Assembly: GCA_943735955.1 (NCBI GenBank)
Contig: OX030960.1
Coordinates: 4,172,030-4,236,029, forward strand
Reading direction: 5' to 3'
Source: Piscicola geometra
Taxonomy: Eukaryota; Annelida; Clitellata; Hirudinida; Piscicolidae
DNA length: 64,000 nt
Position 1 is the first letter of the stretch, and every line of letters starts with the position of its first letter. The notes beneath the pieces are model-generated. The model was given only the letters and a program-made list of their open reading frames with translations, did no database searches and was not told where the DNA came from. Position numbers and translations under genes: made by a program. Below, piece by piece: positions 13,577-25,708 of this stretch.

Positions 13577-13800
13577 ATGCCTGCTTCATTGCTCATCCTC
13601 TTCGTCTTCATCACCACGACATACTCATTCCCAAGCAACAGTAAATTTTAAAAAATCAAATAATAAAACTACTTTAAATTAAATAAAAAGTTTCATTTAA
13701 TTACTGCTAAGCACTCTTTTCAATTACGAACATCAACCAAAAAAAGTAAAATGCCGTGAAAAGAACGCTCTAATGGCCGACCCAAAAGACTGTACGCACT
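13577..13800 (+). pseudogene. Left-contig fragment of the signal-peptide/CBM14 exons, cut by the gap
   Basis: Same start codon, signal-peptide exon and beginning of the chitin-binding exon as at 19445-19668. The sequence stops at the N run after the DPKDCTH codons. This is not a separate gene but the end of the left contig; the complete version is in the right-hand copy. Confidence 0.85.
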
Positions 13801-14000
13801 NNNNNNNNNNNNNNNNNNNNNNNNNNNNNNNNNNNNNNNNNNNNNNNNNNNNNNNNNNNNNNNNNNNNNNNNNNNNNNNNNNNNNNNNNNNNNNNNNNNN
13901 NNNNNNNNNNNNNNNNNNNNNNNNNNNNNNNNNNNNNNNNNNNNNNNNNNNNNNNNNNNNNNNNNNNNNNNNNNNNNNNNNNNNNNNNNNNNNNNNNNNN
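13801..14000. other. Assembly gap (200 N)
   Basis: Exactly 200 undefined bases, a round placeholder size rather than a measured distance. The flanks duplicate each other, so the real gap length is probably negative (overlap). Confidence 0.95.
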
Positions 14001-17000
14001 AGATTATCATGCCAAGTACTGGAAGCTAATAAAAACAAAATACTCGAAAACAGCTACCAACCGGGTCTTAACGGACTTGCTTATACGAGAGGAGTGTGCA
14101 AGAAAATTGGTGTTTCCATCAACAAAGACAACGGACCCTATCAAGCCATCAACACAGCCACTCACGAGATCGGTCACAAGTAAGTCTGTATAAACAAAGT
14201 ACTTGACAATTTTATGTATGATTGGAATATTTTCTATCAATTTTATTAAAATTAATGAATTTTCTTATTCACTTTTTTCTAATCTTAAATAATAATTTAT
14301 TTGTCTTTCAAACAGTTTATTTTATTAATTTTAATATAAATAACTTTATCAAACAATTCCCCTTGATACTGCACCAGCTTGGGAGCAGGACATGATGGAG
14401 TTAATAACAACTGCCAGTAAAGAACCCTTTCAGATCTGATATGCATACATAAAAACTTTTAAAATATGATTGAAACTCCCTATTTTTTAATGTGACATAT
14501 ATTTAAAAAGTTAACCAATCAGGTATGAAGACCAGTATATAATGGCGGCAGCCAGAGTTAAAGCGGCTAAAGAAACCTTTATGAACCAATTCATATTTTC
14601 TCCTTGCTCGATGGTTCAATTAAAAAAGCACTTAGCATCAAAACTTGAGTTTGTAATCTTTTTCTATTTTTATTTATAAAAAGATTATTAAAATCAGTCC
14701 ATCTTCTTATTACTAAATTTTTGAACATATAATTCTTATTATCATCAATAACATAATTTTTCACTCAATAAACCCTCAAACCCTATCTCCTCAGAACTGG
14801 TTGTCTATACAACGTACCAGCAAGCATGCCCGCCTTCAGTGACCACGACTTTTTAAGTCAACACCCCGGTCAGAAGTTCAGTCTTGACCAGCAATGCTCC
14901 ATTGCCCTAGGTTCTCAATACTCTGCCTGTGGTGTAAGTTACAGCTGTTTTTGTGAAAGATGTCTGAGATGAAGTAGAAATTCAATATGAAAATATAATT
15001 GAAGAAGTAGTTAAATCACCGATTTGGGAATTAGTGTCAAATATTTGACGTTGTTTATAAATATAAAAAATGAAAGTAAATGTGTGATAAATTTTTAGGT
15101 ATCAGTTATGTAATTATTTTCATTTTGTTTAAGTCTTAAACTTTAAGAAACTCTGAAAACATAAAAAGTTATATTTGAAATTTATAGAGTTTTACTAATC
15201 ATGAAGTTTCAATTAAGCAAATAACTTTTTTTAAATTTTTTAAATACTTTTTTATTACGTAAAATTTATTTTTTATTTCATCTAGCTGCTAGAAATTCTA
15301 GTAGAATCATTCTAGCTGCCAGATTCTTTTACCATAACCGGGTTTCTCTGGGTTTAAGGATTTTCATAATGAAGCACCGTCTGAATAATACTTTAGTTTT
15401 TATGTATTTTAATAAATTAAGAACTTTGATATTATTTTAAATTATAAATTTGTTTTCTTTCTACTCTAGAAGCATTTTTTCTAAATTTTAAATATTAAAA
15501 GTAATTCACTTAGGAATACATTGATCATGTCTTGAATAGGACAAATCTGGTTTTTGTTATTATAACATCTGTGTCTTCAGAAATTCGAGTATTTAAATTT
15601 ATCCTCTTTCATCTTTTTAGGGAGAAGTTTCCAGCGAAAAGTTCTGCTTAGAACTACTTTGTTACCATAGCACATACAAAAATTGCGTAACGATGAACTT
15701 AGTTCCAGCTGAAGGCACTTCATGTGGAAACAAGAAGTGGTGCATGAAAGGGAAATGTGTATCAGATCCCAAGGCTCCTGTCTTTTCAGGTGTTGTGGCT
15801 TGATTATGTCTATATTGGCAAACGAACAGTCATTTTGAATGATTTTATTTTCAGTACTTCATTTATATGTTTTTTACTAAACCAATTCACATTCTTGCCG
15901 TATCATCCATCAAAGATTCTTGCTTGACTGGGGACAGCAAAGTTACTATAGAGACATCAGAAAAGAAAAAAGTTTGTTCTGAGTTTATTGCAGAAAAACC
16001 TGGTTACTGCTACGAAGAATACTACAGAAAACTCTGTTGCAAATCATGCCTTGACCTCAGCAAGAAAAAAGAGCCAAGTAAGATACGTTTTATTAAAAAA
16101 AGTGAACATTTAAAAAACTAAAGTTGAAAATGGGAAAATGATTTTAATATATTTGTTAAGTTAATTTCTTTCATATTGTTATTACTTAACTATAGATTGT
16201 CCATATGGTGACAAACACGAAGACTGCTCGTTAAGTCAGTGTAAGTATTTGGCAAAAGAATGCTGCGAGACTTGCTCAGGTAAAAAGAAAGATAGCAAAC
16301 CAACAGTTGAAGAGACTGCCAAGCCAAGAGGTATTGAAGCTCCTAAATACACTCTTGCACTCGGAACATTATATTTTACAGCTTTCCTTACTTTGGCTTC
16401 ATCTTACTTTCTTCTATTTATATTTTATATTTATAATAAATCAAACTTTTTTAGAACCTGAAAATAAGTGTAGGGACATAAAAGACTGCAGTAACTACGT
16501 GGCCTACCAGTGTTACGAGAAGGTAGTTTCGCAAGAATGCTGTGAAACTTGCGAAGGCTTCAAAAACTCAAAAGACAGTGGTGGTAAGAAACATTTTTCT
16601 TTTTTAAACATGATGAAAATCTTTAAGTTTGGATTTGAGTAATTCCTATTTGTAGTTGAATAGTAATCATAATCCATTCTATCATTTTAACAATGTATAC
16701 ACCTCAATGAAATGTTGGTAGCATGCATGTATGGAGACAAGGGTTCTTGGTGCAAAGAAAGGGTAAAGAATTTTCCAGACCACTGCATCCAAAGTTCTGA
16801 TGTTAAAACCAGATGTTGTGAATCGTGCAAAGGAATCACAAATAAACCTAAGGGTGAATAATGGCGTACATGCTGCTAATAAACTAAAGTTATTTGTCTC
16901 TAATTAGGATCGTTTTCATATTAGAACAACATATGTAATTTTCATTATTTTCTAGGTTGTCAAGACATCGACGACTGCAGTGACATTGAAGCAAAAGACT

Positions 17001-17244
17001 GTTATGACGCAGAAGTCGAAAAAAACTGCTGTGCCACTTGTTCAAGCTACAAAAAAAATGATAGTGAAGGTGATTTTTATTGTTTTCAATGGATCAATAC
17101 ACTAATATTGCTATAAAATTGATAATAATAGATCTTACTACACATTTTGCAGTTTGCAAATACGGAAACCGTTATAAATACTGTAAAAAAAGTCATTGTA
17201 AAAATGAAGATTTCGTCAGCAATTGTTGCCAAACATGTGGATAA
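14001..17244 (+). pseudogene. Duplicate 3' half of gene B (probable assembly artefact)
   Basis: Contains exons 10-20 of gene B at +5868 (for example HEIGHN at 14054-14179 and the last ShKT exon at 17153-17244) but no signal peptide, propeptide or first half of the catalytic domain. Identical sequence including introns means it should be collapsed into gene B, not annotated as a paralogue. Confidence 0.85.
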
Positions 17245-19444
17245 AAACTGGATATGAAATCTATTTTCTTATTTGGTTCGAACTTTGAATAGTTGTTCTA
17301 TTCTAGAAAATTGTTTGAATAAAATTATTAAACTACTTCAATGTATTGATTCCATTTTACAAGACTATTTAACAAATTATTTATTTAGAAAGATTTTTAT
17401 AAATCTTGAAATTTACGTTTTAAATATGAATTGAAGAAAAGAATATAAAATCTTTGAAGATATGAAGATGGTTTCGTTAGGTCATTAGAAATTTTCATCT
17501 GGCTGAAGAACAGCGTTGAAACTTCTCTTCTTTGTGTCTATAATGAGTTTCCAAAACTCTAGGAAAAAGTGTCATTTATATAAATTCGCAGCTTTGCTCT
17601 TCTAAAATTGTCTCTACTTTAATGTTTAATATGACACCATCGAGTATAGTTTTGATGAAATAATACTTCAAAAATCAATTTGATTGTTTCTTCATTATTC
17701 AAGTTAATAATTCACGTAAAAAAAAATTTCATTAAGCATATTCAGTTCTTGAGAGCAGTATGCAAAAACTCTGACGTCCAATAAATTTAAATGAATGAAT
17801 TTTTAAATGCTATTATTAATATTTATTTTAGAATTTATTATAATATTAAACCCAAGTGATTAGTTGATACGCTTACAAGATAAATATATTAAATAAAATT
17901 TATAAAACATAACTATCTTAGAGCCGATTTATTTCTCATCCCCCTCCTCTCCGTCTTTATCACTACGACATTCTCATTCCCAAGCATCAGTTTTTTGAAA
18001 AAAATTCAAATAGTTTTTCCCAATTTGTGAAGCAAAAGCAAACACCGAGAAATTAACATCCATGCAATCGCAGCTGAATAATTATTTTATTAAATCTTGC
18101 ATTAACCATCAGACTACATAGGGTTTTTGACATTCTGGTGACACCAGTTTCATAGGCTTATTATAAGCGTATAATATGAAGCGATTTTTTTGACATGATT
18201 TTAACAACTGGAATACCACTGGCTGCAGGTTATTAACCACTCGGCCACCCGTTTACTTAGTTCAGATTTTCAATCCCTTTGAAATAAGTTTTTATATTTA
18301 TATTCTATTTATACTGAAATATAGAAGTACAAGCAGACTGTCATTTAAATATTTCTATGATATATCTACAATTTATGAAGGAGTTAAAAACGAAATAAGT
18401 GACTCGAGTAAAATTCCAACGATACACTCAAATGGCTGAGATTGTTTCGAATTTTGTCAACTGTTCATTGAGTAGCAGCTGACGAACAAGGAAGAAATAA
18501 AATCATTTTGTTAAGTCAAGACTTAATAGGAATGAACCAATCGAAAAGTTTGGATGCGTCTGCATTGCACTTGCAACAGAGTCAAGAACTGTGAAAACTT
18601 TGTGGCAACAGAGTGCATCAGAATTTTGACTTTCTTTTTTGGCCTTCAGTCACATAAAATCTTTAAAAATCTGTTTATATCTTATGTAAATTATTTTAAT
18701 CTAAACAAATTAAAACTTTTAAATAATTATCTCTGTATTAAGGTAATGTTATGCATGAATGTAATGCATTGAGTAATTTAATTTTAATTTGACTTAAGAA
18801 TGAAAAAATTAAATTAAATTAAATGTTTTTAGTTTATTTCAATAACTCGTAATCATTTGTTAGTGAATATATATAATTTTAAGAAATGCATAATTTATTC
18901 GTCTTCAATCAATTGAATAGAATATTTCCAGTTAATATAGAAACTCTTCTCAAAATTCTCAAGTGCTTTGTAACAAATGTTATTAAATATTCATCTTTTC
19001 AGAGAAACGCCTAATTTATTATAATTTGAATCAATACTGAATTCAATGATAGAATAAAAGCGAGTAAATATTCTTTTAAATCACTGAATATTTTTCCAAT
19101 ACCAAGACTTCTCGATCTCTTCACATCCAGGGTTGTGCTTTTTTTTGCAATAATCTCAATAGCATAACTAAAATTTTAAAATTCTGAAAAAGAGATAGCG
19201 TTCAAGTAATTGGCATGAAGATAGATAAAAAATAATCGCGATGGCACCATCACCACTTATATTCGTTGAAATAATTATCAAATAAACAAAAAGCTATGTG
19301 ATACGACTTTTGATTAAATGACTTGCTTTGTGTGTTCTTGAAAATCGATGAAAAATAGCAATCAACATTGATATTTAATTTAGCTAATAAAAAGTGTTGA
19401 AACTTAAGTTACCAAAGCAATTGGTGAGACTGGGGACGAATATC
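17245..19444. other. Intergenic region B-C (right copy)
   Basis: Copy of 11377-13576: gene B poly(A) signal at 17318, relic signal-peptide exon at 17921-17989, SINE relic near 18168-18263, truncated ShKT exon at 18554-18625. No intact gene. Its last part is presumably the promoter for the gene starting at 19445. Confidence 0.7.
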
Positions 19445-19838
19445 ATGCCTGCTTCATTGCTCATCCTCTTCGTCTTCATCACCACGACATACTCATTCCC
19501 AAGCAACAGTAAATTTTAAAAAATCAAATAATAAAACTACTTTAAATTAAATAAAAAGTTTCATTTAATTACTGCTAAGCACTCTTTTCAATTACGAACA
19601 TCAACCAAAAAAAGTAAAATGCCGTGAAAAGAACGCTCTAATGGCCGACCCAAAAGACTGTACGCACTACTACGTGTGTCTTGGCGGAGTGGTCAAACTA
19701 GAAAAGAACTGCACTTCCAACTTTCTTTTCCACCCTTCTCTCTTCTTGTGCCTTCCTCATTCCTTTTTCAGCAAGGAAAAATTAAATACTTGCGAAGAAA
19801 ACGATAAAGTGTTTGTTTATTGGTTATTTTCAAACTAA
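19445..19838 (+). CDS. Secreted peritrophin-type chitin-binding (CBM14) mini-protein
   Basis: Exon 1 (19445-19508) encodes a signal peptide, MPASLLILFVFITTTYSFPS. The second exon ends with a stop at 19836-19838. It holds one six-cysteine CBM14 unit with spacing C-x12-C-x5-C-x10-C-x12-C-x13-C (core DPKDCTHYYVCLGG), the pattern of peritrophin-A chitin-binding domains. The acceptor is uncertain: the AG before TAAAATGCCG (exon from about 19615) keeps exon 1 in frame but has a poor pyrimidine tract. AATAAA at 19866-19871 gives a proper 3' end, so this is either a small gene of about 90 residues or an alternative last exon of metalloprotease gene C, whose propeptide exon joins the same exon 1 in frame. 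Chitin binding is inferred from the family. Confidence 0.65.
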
Positions 19839-22800
19839 CTTTAAATATTGTTATTGAATTGTTTCAATAAACTCAACTATTATTCATAAATCATTATGAT
19901 TTTGATAGTTATAAATATTTAACTAAAGAAATCGTCAGAATGAATTCAAATACTTGCAAGTGAAAGATGGTAAACATTCAATGTAGCAAAATGCAAAACT
20001 AACTTTTGTTTGAATAATATATAAAAGCTAAAAATTTGACATGAAATTATCAAATTAATACTCAAATAAGACTTATCTTGAAAAAATACACCGCAAAAAA
20101 AGATCCAAATTCGATCATTTACAGTCCTAGTTGAGTGGGTGATGACCAAATCAGAAGAGGAAGAAATACAAGTAAAAAAAATTCTTCCAAGCGAAATCAT
20201 CATGAAGTTGCCCACAAGCAACCAAACTGCAAGCCTTCGACTGCGCAAGCAAGCTCATGTCACCGACAACATCCGGGTGATGATGAGCGAGAGAGGAAAG
20301 ATTCAAGAATGGGAAGCTCCGAGTGACGAGGTTAGGCTTTGAGGGAGAATGATGTTTTGAAAAAGGAATAACTAAAATATACAGTGTTTTTGAGTGGTTT
20401 TGAAATTCATATTTATAAAAAAAAAGAATTTTTCTATCAGGAGTGGGACGTTTACAGTGATATCTTCAACAAAGCCTCAATGTCGGTAGCGACGAGAAGA
20501 AATTCTAATGGGTACAAGATTATCTACGTAAGTTTTATGAAGATTTATTTTTATGATTGGACTAAATACATATCGAGTAAACGTAGTTTTGAAGTAATTC
20601 AGTCGCAATATTATTATTTTATTCACGACGTTTTTTACCCACCCAGGACGGATCATTTGAGATTAAAGAATTTGTTTATCGGCTAAGTCCTCTTTTGAAA
20701 AAAGCCATGTACCCCGTGGACACGAAGACTGCCTCCAGAGTCGTCATCAACGGCACTTCCTACTTGCTGAGTCAAGAAAAACGTTCGGACACGCCATACG
20801 ACACTTCGACTGGTTGGTGCTTGTTGTAGAGTAAACTTCAATTATCTGAAGAAATTTAAACTGGAATACATTACCACGGATTTATAAAATCGATATATTT
20901 GGCAAAAATCTTTATTGGTTAGAAGCTCCATCAACACGCAACACTATCTTCTAACAGGCCGGGAAGCGAAAGGAAGGGAAGCTTCCTACCAATCAGTTTT
21001 GAACCCTATAGAAAAACTGATAAACAGGGAGGTTCGAAAAAATATTTTTATTTACTTTTTAATTCCCGAAAGGATGTAACTGATTAAAGTTAAAGCTGAT
21101 ATTAAGTTATTCTTATAAGCTCATAATATTTTGTTAGGTTCAAAAGCAAACAGGAAATGTGAGATATGGCTTGGAGCTTTTCATCATTCTTGACTACTCC
21201 ATCTACCACAAGTCAGTGACTGTACTCTCTGTCATAAATCTTCATGTTTATGCGATATAATTAGAAACAATGTCAAAAACACTTTTTATTTGTAGCTTTG
21301 TATATAACTCACAAAACCAATAGCTTTGATTTCTTCACCCTAGGTGGTACGCACACAGTTCTGAGACCTCTGACGAGGCCAAGAAGAACGACGCCATCAC
21401 CAATATTAGATACTTCTTCACTCACATCGTCAACGGGGTTTAACCTTTGTTACCAATGAAATTAACGAATAACTGTTTTATTGTTTGAAATAATGACTTT
21501 ATGAATTTCGAAAGAACATAATAATAAAAATACAATTTCAAAGTTTCTCAATTTGAAAAAACTGCAAAAGTAAGGATTTGTTTGAATTAGTTGCTTCCTG
21601 CAGATAAACGACCGGTACAGCAGCATCAACGAGCCTGACATGAAGTTCTACGTCAAGCTGGTGGGCTACTTCATCGCACAAACACCCGGAGACGCCCCTT
21701 TCACTGAGATGAACGGAATCAAACTCACAACTAACTCTATCGAACCGTACAAAGCCTTAGATGAAATCGAAAAATGGGTTAAGGCTAAAGCAACTTCTTT
21801 GCCGAAATTTGACACCGTTGCTCTTTTCACAGAGTAAGTTTTTAAGAATCTAGAAAGCCTGAAGGGTTGCTAAGGTTCAACCTAATGATGATTGGTTACT
21901 TTTTTTCATTACCATTTCAGATATTTTGATGACAAATCATGACTGATAATTATTCACAAATTATTCAAAAATTCACCCACAGCTACTATCTCTCTCTGCC
22001 TGCGAAAAAAGTTTGGATCACAGGCCTTGCGAATATAGGAGCAGCATGCACCAAGACTGGTGTCTCGATCAACAAACTACAACTACAGTACGGTACCATT
22101 GAAACAGCCACCCACGAGATTGGACACAAGTTTGTGATTGTTGCGGTGGCATTGATGTTTTCTATGTTTTGTTGTTGTCTTGCTGTAAAACACCATGTTA
22201 ACGCGCACCAATTTAACGAGCAGATAGTTTTAAAAAAACATTATAAAAATTTTTTTAAAAACTATTTAATCTAAAATATTCGAACTGCCAGCCTTTGAGT
22301 TGCAGGTTCGACGTCTACCATTTAAACCATCCCCGCTAGCCATTGGCAAACTTTTTATAGCGCACTTGAGTTTGAATTTTTATATTATTATTAAAATAAC
22401 TGCAAGTTATAAACAAAATTTACGGTAATTTCCATATTTAAAGTAAAAAGATAAAGCTTAACCAACCATTGAAAACCACAAACCTAGTCTTGGAGCGCTT
22501 CACGACAGCGAAAATAACCAGTGTAAATATAACGACCAGTACATCATGGCTTCTTCTCCGGGTCCTCTCACTAATGAGACGTTCATGAACCCTTATAAAT
22601 TTTCCACCTGTTCCATTGACTACTTCAGACGCTACATCAATAAACTGAACAAGTTAGTTGAAAAGCACTTTGTTGGTTTATTGATGAAATTTCACAAAAT
22701 TATTCCTTTGCGGATAAATGAGCCTCTTGAACATGCAACGTCGCTAAACAAAATATATATATAAAGCTAAAATTGTACTTTGCAAACATTTTTTTTTGAA

Positions 22801-25708
22801 ATTCAACTTTTATCATCACAGAGAAGGAAACAACTGCCTCGTGAACACTGCCTACGACGCTGATCCCAATAAAACAGAGTCTTTTTTGAAGCAGTTTCCG
22901 GGTCAAAAGTATTCGATTGAAGAACAGTGCAAGCTTTTGTACGGTAAAAGCTCTTACTATTGCGCTGTGAGTTTTCTTGCTCGAAACTAAAACTTTACAT
23001 GAAAAAGAATTATTTCAATTTTGAGTTTTTGAACAAGAATTTCAATTTATTTTCATAAAATTCTTATTTCTATAATAACTAAAAGCGAGAAAGAGGATGT
23101 TTTAATGAGAATAATCGTATCATTTGAAGGGCGGTGGTGAGAGAGACCATAAGATATGCAGAGAACTGGCTTGCTACGACCCTGAGAGTCAAAATTGTAT
23201 CTACAAGGTGGAGATTAGAGCAGTAGATGGAACTCCGTGTGGTAACAGAAAGTGGTGCTACAGAAGCAAGTGCGTGTCCGATTCAAGAGCTCCTTCGAAA
23301 CCCGGTCAGTCAATCATTCTTTTTCTTACTGCTAGAAAAGCTAAATTTTTTTGCAAATACATGATGAAATTAAGAGTTATTTAGTTTCAATAGATACGCT
23401 ATATTCGTTTGACACAGAGAACAAATGCATTTATGGAGACTTCAAAGCGCCTTTTGAAATCGATAAATCAAAAAACACTTGTGAGAACCACATAAAGAAT
23501 AATCCAGATCGATGTTACCGAGAACACTACAAAGACCTCTGCTGTGCTTCTTGCCAAAAAGTCAAAAATGTTTCATTCGTTGGTTAGCTCAACTACTCAT
23601 GTAGTGTTCATAAGATTTATTTGTTTGACTTTTTAAGGTATAATTATTATTCTAGAAGTATTTTGTAAAAATATTACAAGCGATACAAAAGCTCAAAAAT
23701 AAGGTTTGAGAGTCGTTTTTAGAAATTGTATAGCAGAAAAAATTAAATTTTTATTTTGATTAAATTTTTTTAAAACGTAAGCTCTATTAGAAACGAACCA
23801 AATTTGTAGACCATTACAAACGACCATCAAAGGTTGCGAATACGGAGACACTGACAGAAAATATTGCAAAAAAATAAATAATGTGGAATGCTATCATAAC
23901 TCAATAGTCACACTGTGCTGTGAAACTTGTTTCAAGAAGCAGAAAAAGAATAATGTCGCCAACTGCAGGTTTGACTATGAGTTTATATAACTTTATCAAA
24001 CTGAGGCAAGGTTAAATACTAGTTTTTCTAAACTGTTTTTTTTCTTTTTTCAGTTTTGGAGACAGGGCGGAATGGTGCAGCAAATTTTCAACAAATAACG
24101 CCAAACAGTGCTACCAATCTGAGAATGTGTGCTGTGAGACCTGCTCCAAACTAAAGTCTGGCATTGAAGGTATTTTGGTGAAAACAGCTTTCTACTGTTT
24201 TCCATAAGCTTCATCACTTTTCAGCAATAAATTGCTTAAATTAGGTAATAAACATTTTCAGCATCAGAATTTTTCTTATTTCTACAATGATTCTTTTTGC
24301 AGGCTGCATGTACGGTGACCAAATGAGTGGTTGCCTTATGAGACACTGCACCAATCCATCCATAAAAAAAAATTGTTGTCAAACGTGCAAAAACGTTGTC
24401 AATGTTCCTAGCACTCGAGTCCCGGTTACTTCTTCCCCTGGAAACCCTTCTCCTGCTCCTATTCGAAAACCTGATCCCACTAGAAACAAAAACAAAAACC
24501 ATTCTTCCTGTCCTTACAAAGACGAGGCTCAGTTCTGTGCAACGATACAACCCCACGAGTGCTACAACTACAATAAGACTTGCTGTGCTACCTGTGCCAA
24601 ATTGTTTGAGCCTAATAACAAAAGTTAGTTACAGTTCTTTTATCAAAGTTTAAGCTTTTAATTTTGGTCGTTTTTGAAATATTTTCTTTGTTTTTCATAA
24701 TTTGACATTTTTCATCGGATCATTCATCTATGGATTGGTTAAAAAAAACGCATGCAAAATAAAGCTATTTTTAGCTTAAAAAAAACTTGAATCCTAGATT
24801 TGCATTGATAATTATCAATTATAGATAAATCTAAACACAACTGATAATTATTTTGGGTTAGGGTAAGGTTTTTAAATATCCATCTTATTTTCACAAAAAG
24901 TTTATATTAATAAAAACGTAAAGTAAAACGAATCTGTAAACTCTAAAAAAAGCTATATTTAGCATGCGCACTTTTTAACGGGCGTAATTCCTGAGCCGGT
25001 AGGTACATAAATATTCATGATAGTATTTAAAAGTTCAAAAATGTATTTCTCAACAGACTGCGAGTTCGGAGACAAGGTGCCATGGTGCAAGAGTTATGTC
25101 AAGCATCCCGTTCTTTGCGATAGATCGGAGATGCCTGAGAAATGCTGCAAAACTTGTGGCAGTGACAAAAAAAATTAAATATTTGTGAGTTAACTATTTT
25201 TTGCATTTAAATATTTGAAATTGTTGTTTTGTCCTAGTTTAAAGCTGATAAAGATTTCAAATCATTTTTGGTTTAACAAAACAAACATTATCTCTTCCAC
25301 GACCGCAGCTCCTTCAGACGTTGGATCGTGGTGCTCAAAAAGCTTTCCGGGCTTCTGCTACGATCCCAAAAATGAGAATCTCTGTCCTGTCACTTGCAAA
25401 CGTCTGCAAAAAAACCGCACAGGAAGTGAGCTAAAATTTCAGTTCAGGAAAAATATTCATCTAAATATTTATAAACTCGTGTTACTCAAAGTGCTTATTT
25501 TATTGTTTAAGTTGAACATTTATCGACTTTAAATTTTTTAAAGATTTTCTATTAGCGTTTTTGAAAAACTTTGAACAAATCAAGAAAATAAAATATAAAA
25601 ACTGTCGTATACACAGAATGCCGCTACGGAAACCACTACGACTGGTGTGCCCCAAAGTTTTGTTCCATAAACAAGGTGGAGTGCTGTGAGTCTTGCGTTA
25701 ATGGCTGA
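19445..25708 (+). CDS. Gene C: secreted M12B metalloprotease with ShKT-like modules
   Basis: Paralogue of gene A. Proposed exons: 19445-19508 (signal peptide), 20125-20330, 20441-20527, 20647-20812, 20958-21031, 21138-21211, 21344-21437, 21604-21833, 21983-22129, 22488-22652, 22822-22966, 23130-23304, 23418-23582, 23791-23968, 24054-24169, 24303-24623, 25057-25178 or a shorter form, then 25309-25425 and 25617-25708. Use of 19445-19508 as first exon is inferred from matching phase. The catalytic motif is HEIGHNLGALHD across 22129/22488, with Met-turn YIMASS. The cysteine-rich part (PGQKYSIEEQC, DGTPCGNRKWC) and ShKT-like train follow gene A exon by exon. Two differences: the exon at 23791 needs a new acceptor because the position used in gene A would shift the frame, and an in-frame TAA at 25176-25178 precedes the expected donor. 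The protein may therefore end at 842 residues, or an earlier GT at 25162 may be used to reach the conserved last two exons. Confidence 0.78.
19866..19871 (+). promoter_or_regulatory. Poly(A) signal after the CBM14 exon
   Basis: AATAAA 28 bases after the CBM14 stop codon and before the gene C propeptide exon. If transcripts of gene C start upstream, this is an intronic polyadenylation site. Confidence 0.6.
22280..22350 (-). repeat. tRNA-derived SINE fragment in gene C intron
   Basis: On the minus strand GATGGTTTAAATGGTAGACG (A-box-like) is followed by CCTGCAACTCAAAGG and CAGTTCGAAT (B-box). The middle resembles a tRNA-Cys anticodon arm. The same succession occurs in the element at 26800-26995, so the two belong to one SINE family. 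It lies between the two exons carrying the zinc-binding motif. Confidence 0.6.

Larger units (their letters stand above)
8133..13800. repeat. Left copy of 5668-bp apparent assembly duplication
   Basis: From AGATTATCATGCC at 8133 to TACGCACT at 13800 the sequence reappears at a constant offset of 5868 at 14001-19668. Introns and spacers match as well as exons, and translated frames are identical. The repeat ends exactly at both gap edges, as expected for overlapping contig ends joined without merging. Confidence 0.9.
14001..19668. repeat. Right copy of 5668-bp apparent assembly duplication
   Basis: Begins mid-intron at the base matching 8133 and follows the left copy base for base in every stretch compared, up to the base matching 13800. 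Beyond 19668 it continues into the unique CBM14 exon and gene C. Confidence 0.9.

Noticed and set aside
14001..17244. A fourth metalloprotease gene
   Set aside because: Identical to gene B including introns and bounded by the gap, so treated as assembly duplication.
22280..22350. Functional tRNA gene
   Set aside because: A- and B-box-like motifs are present but acceptor and T stems do not pair well; a SINE head is more likely. The same applies to 5221-5297 and 12340-12390.
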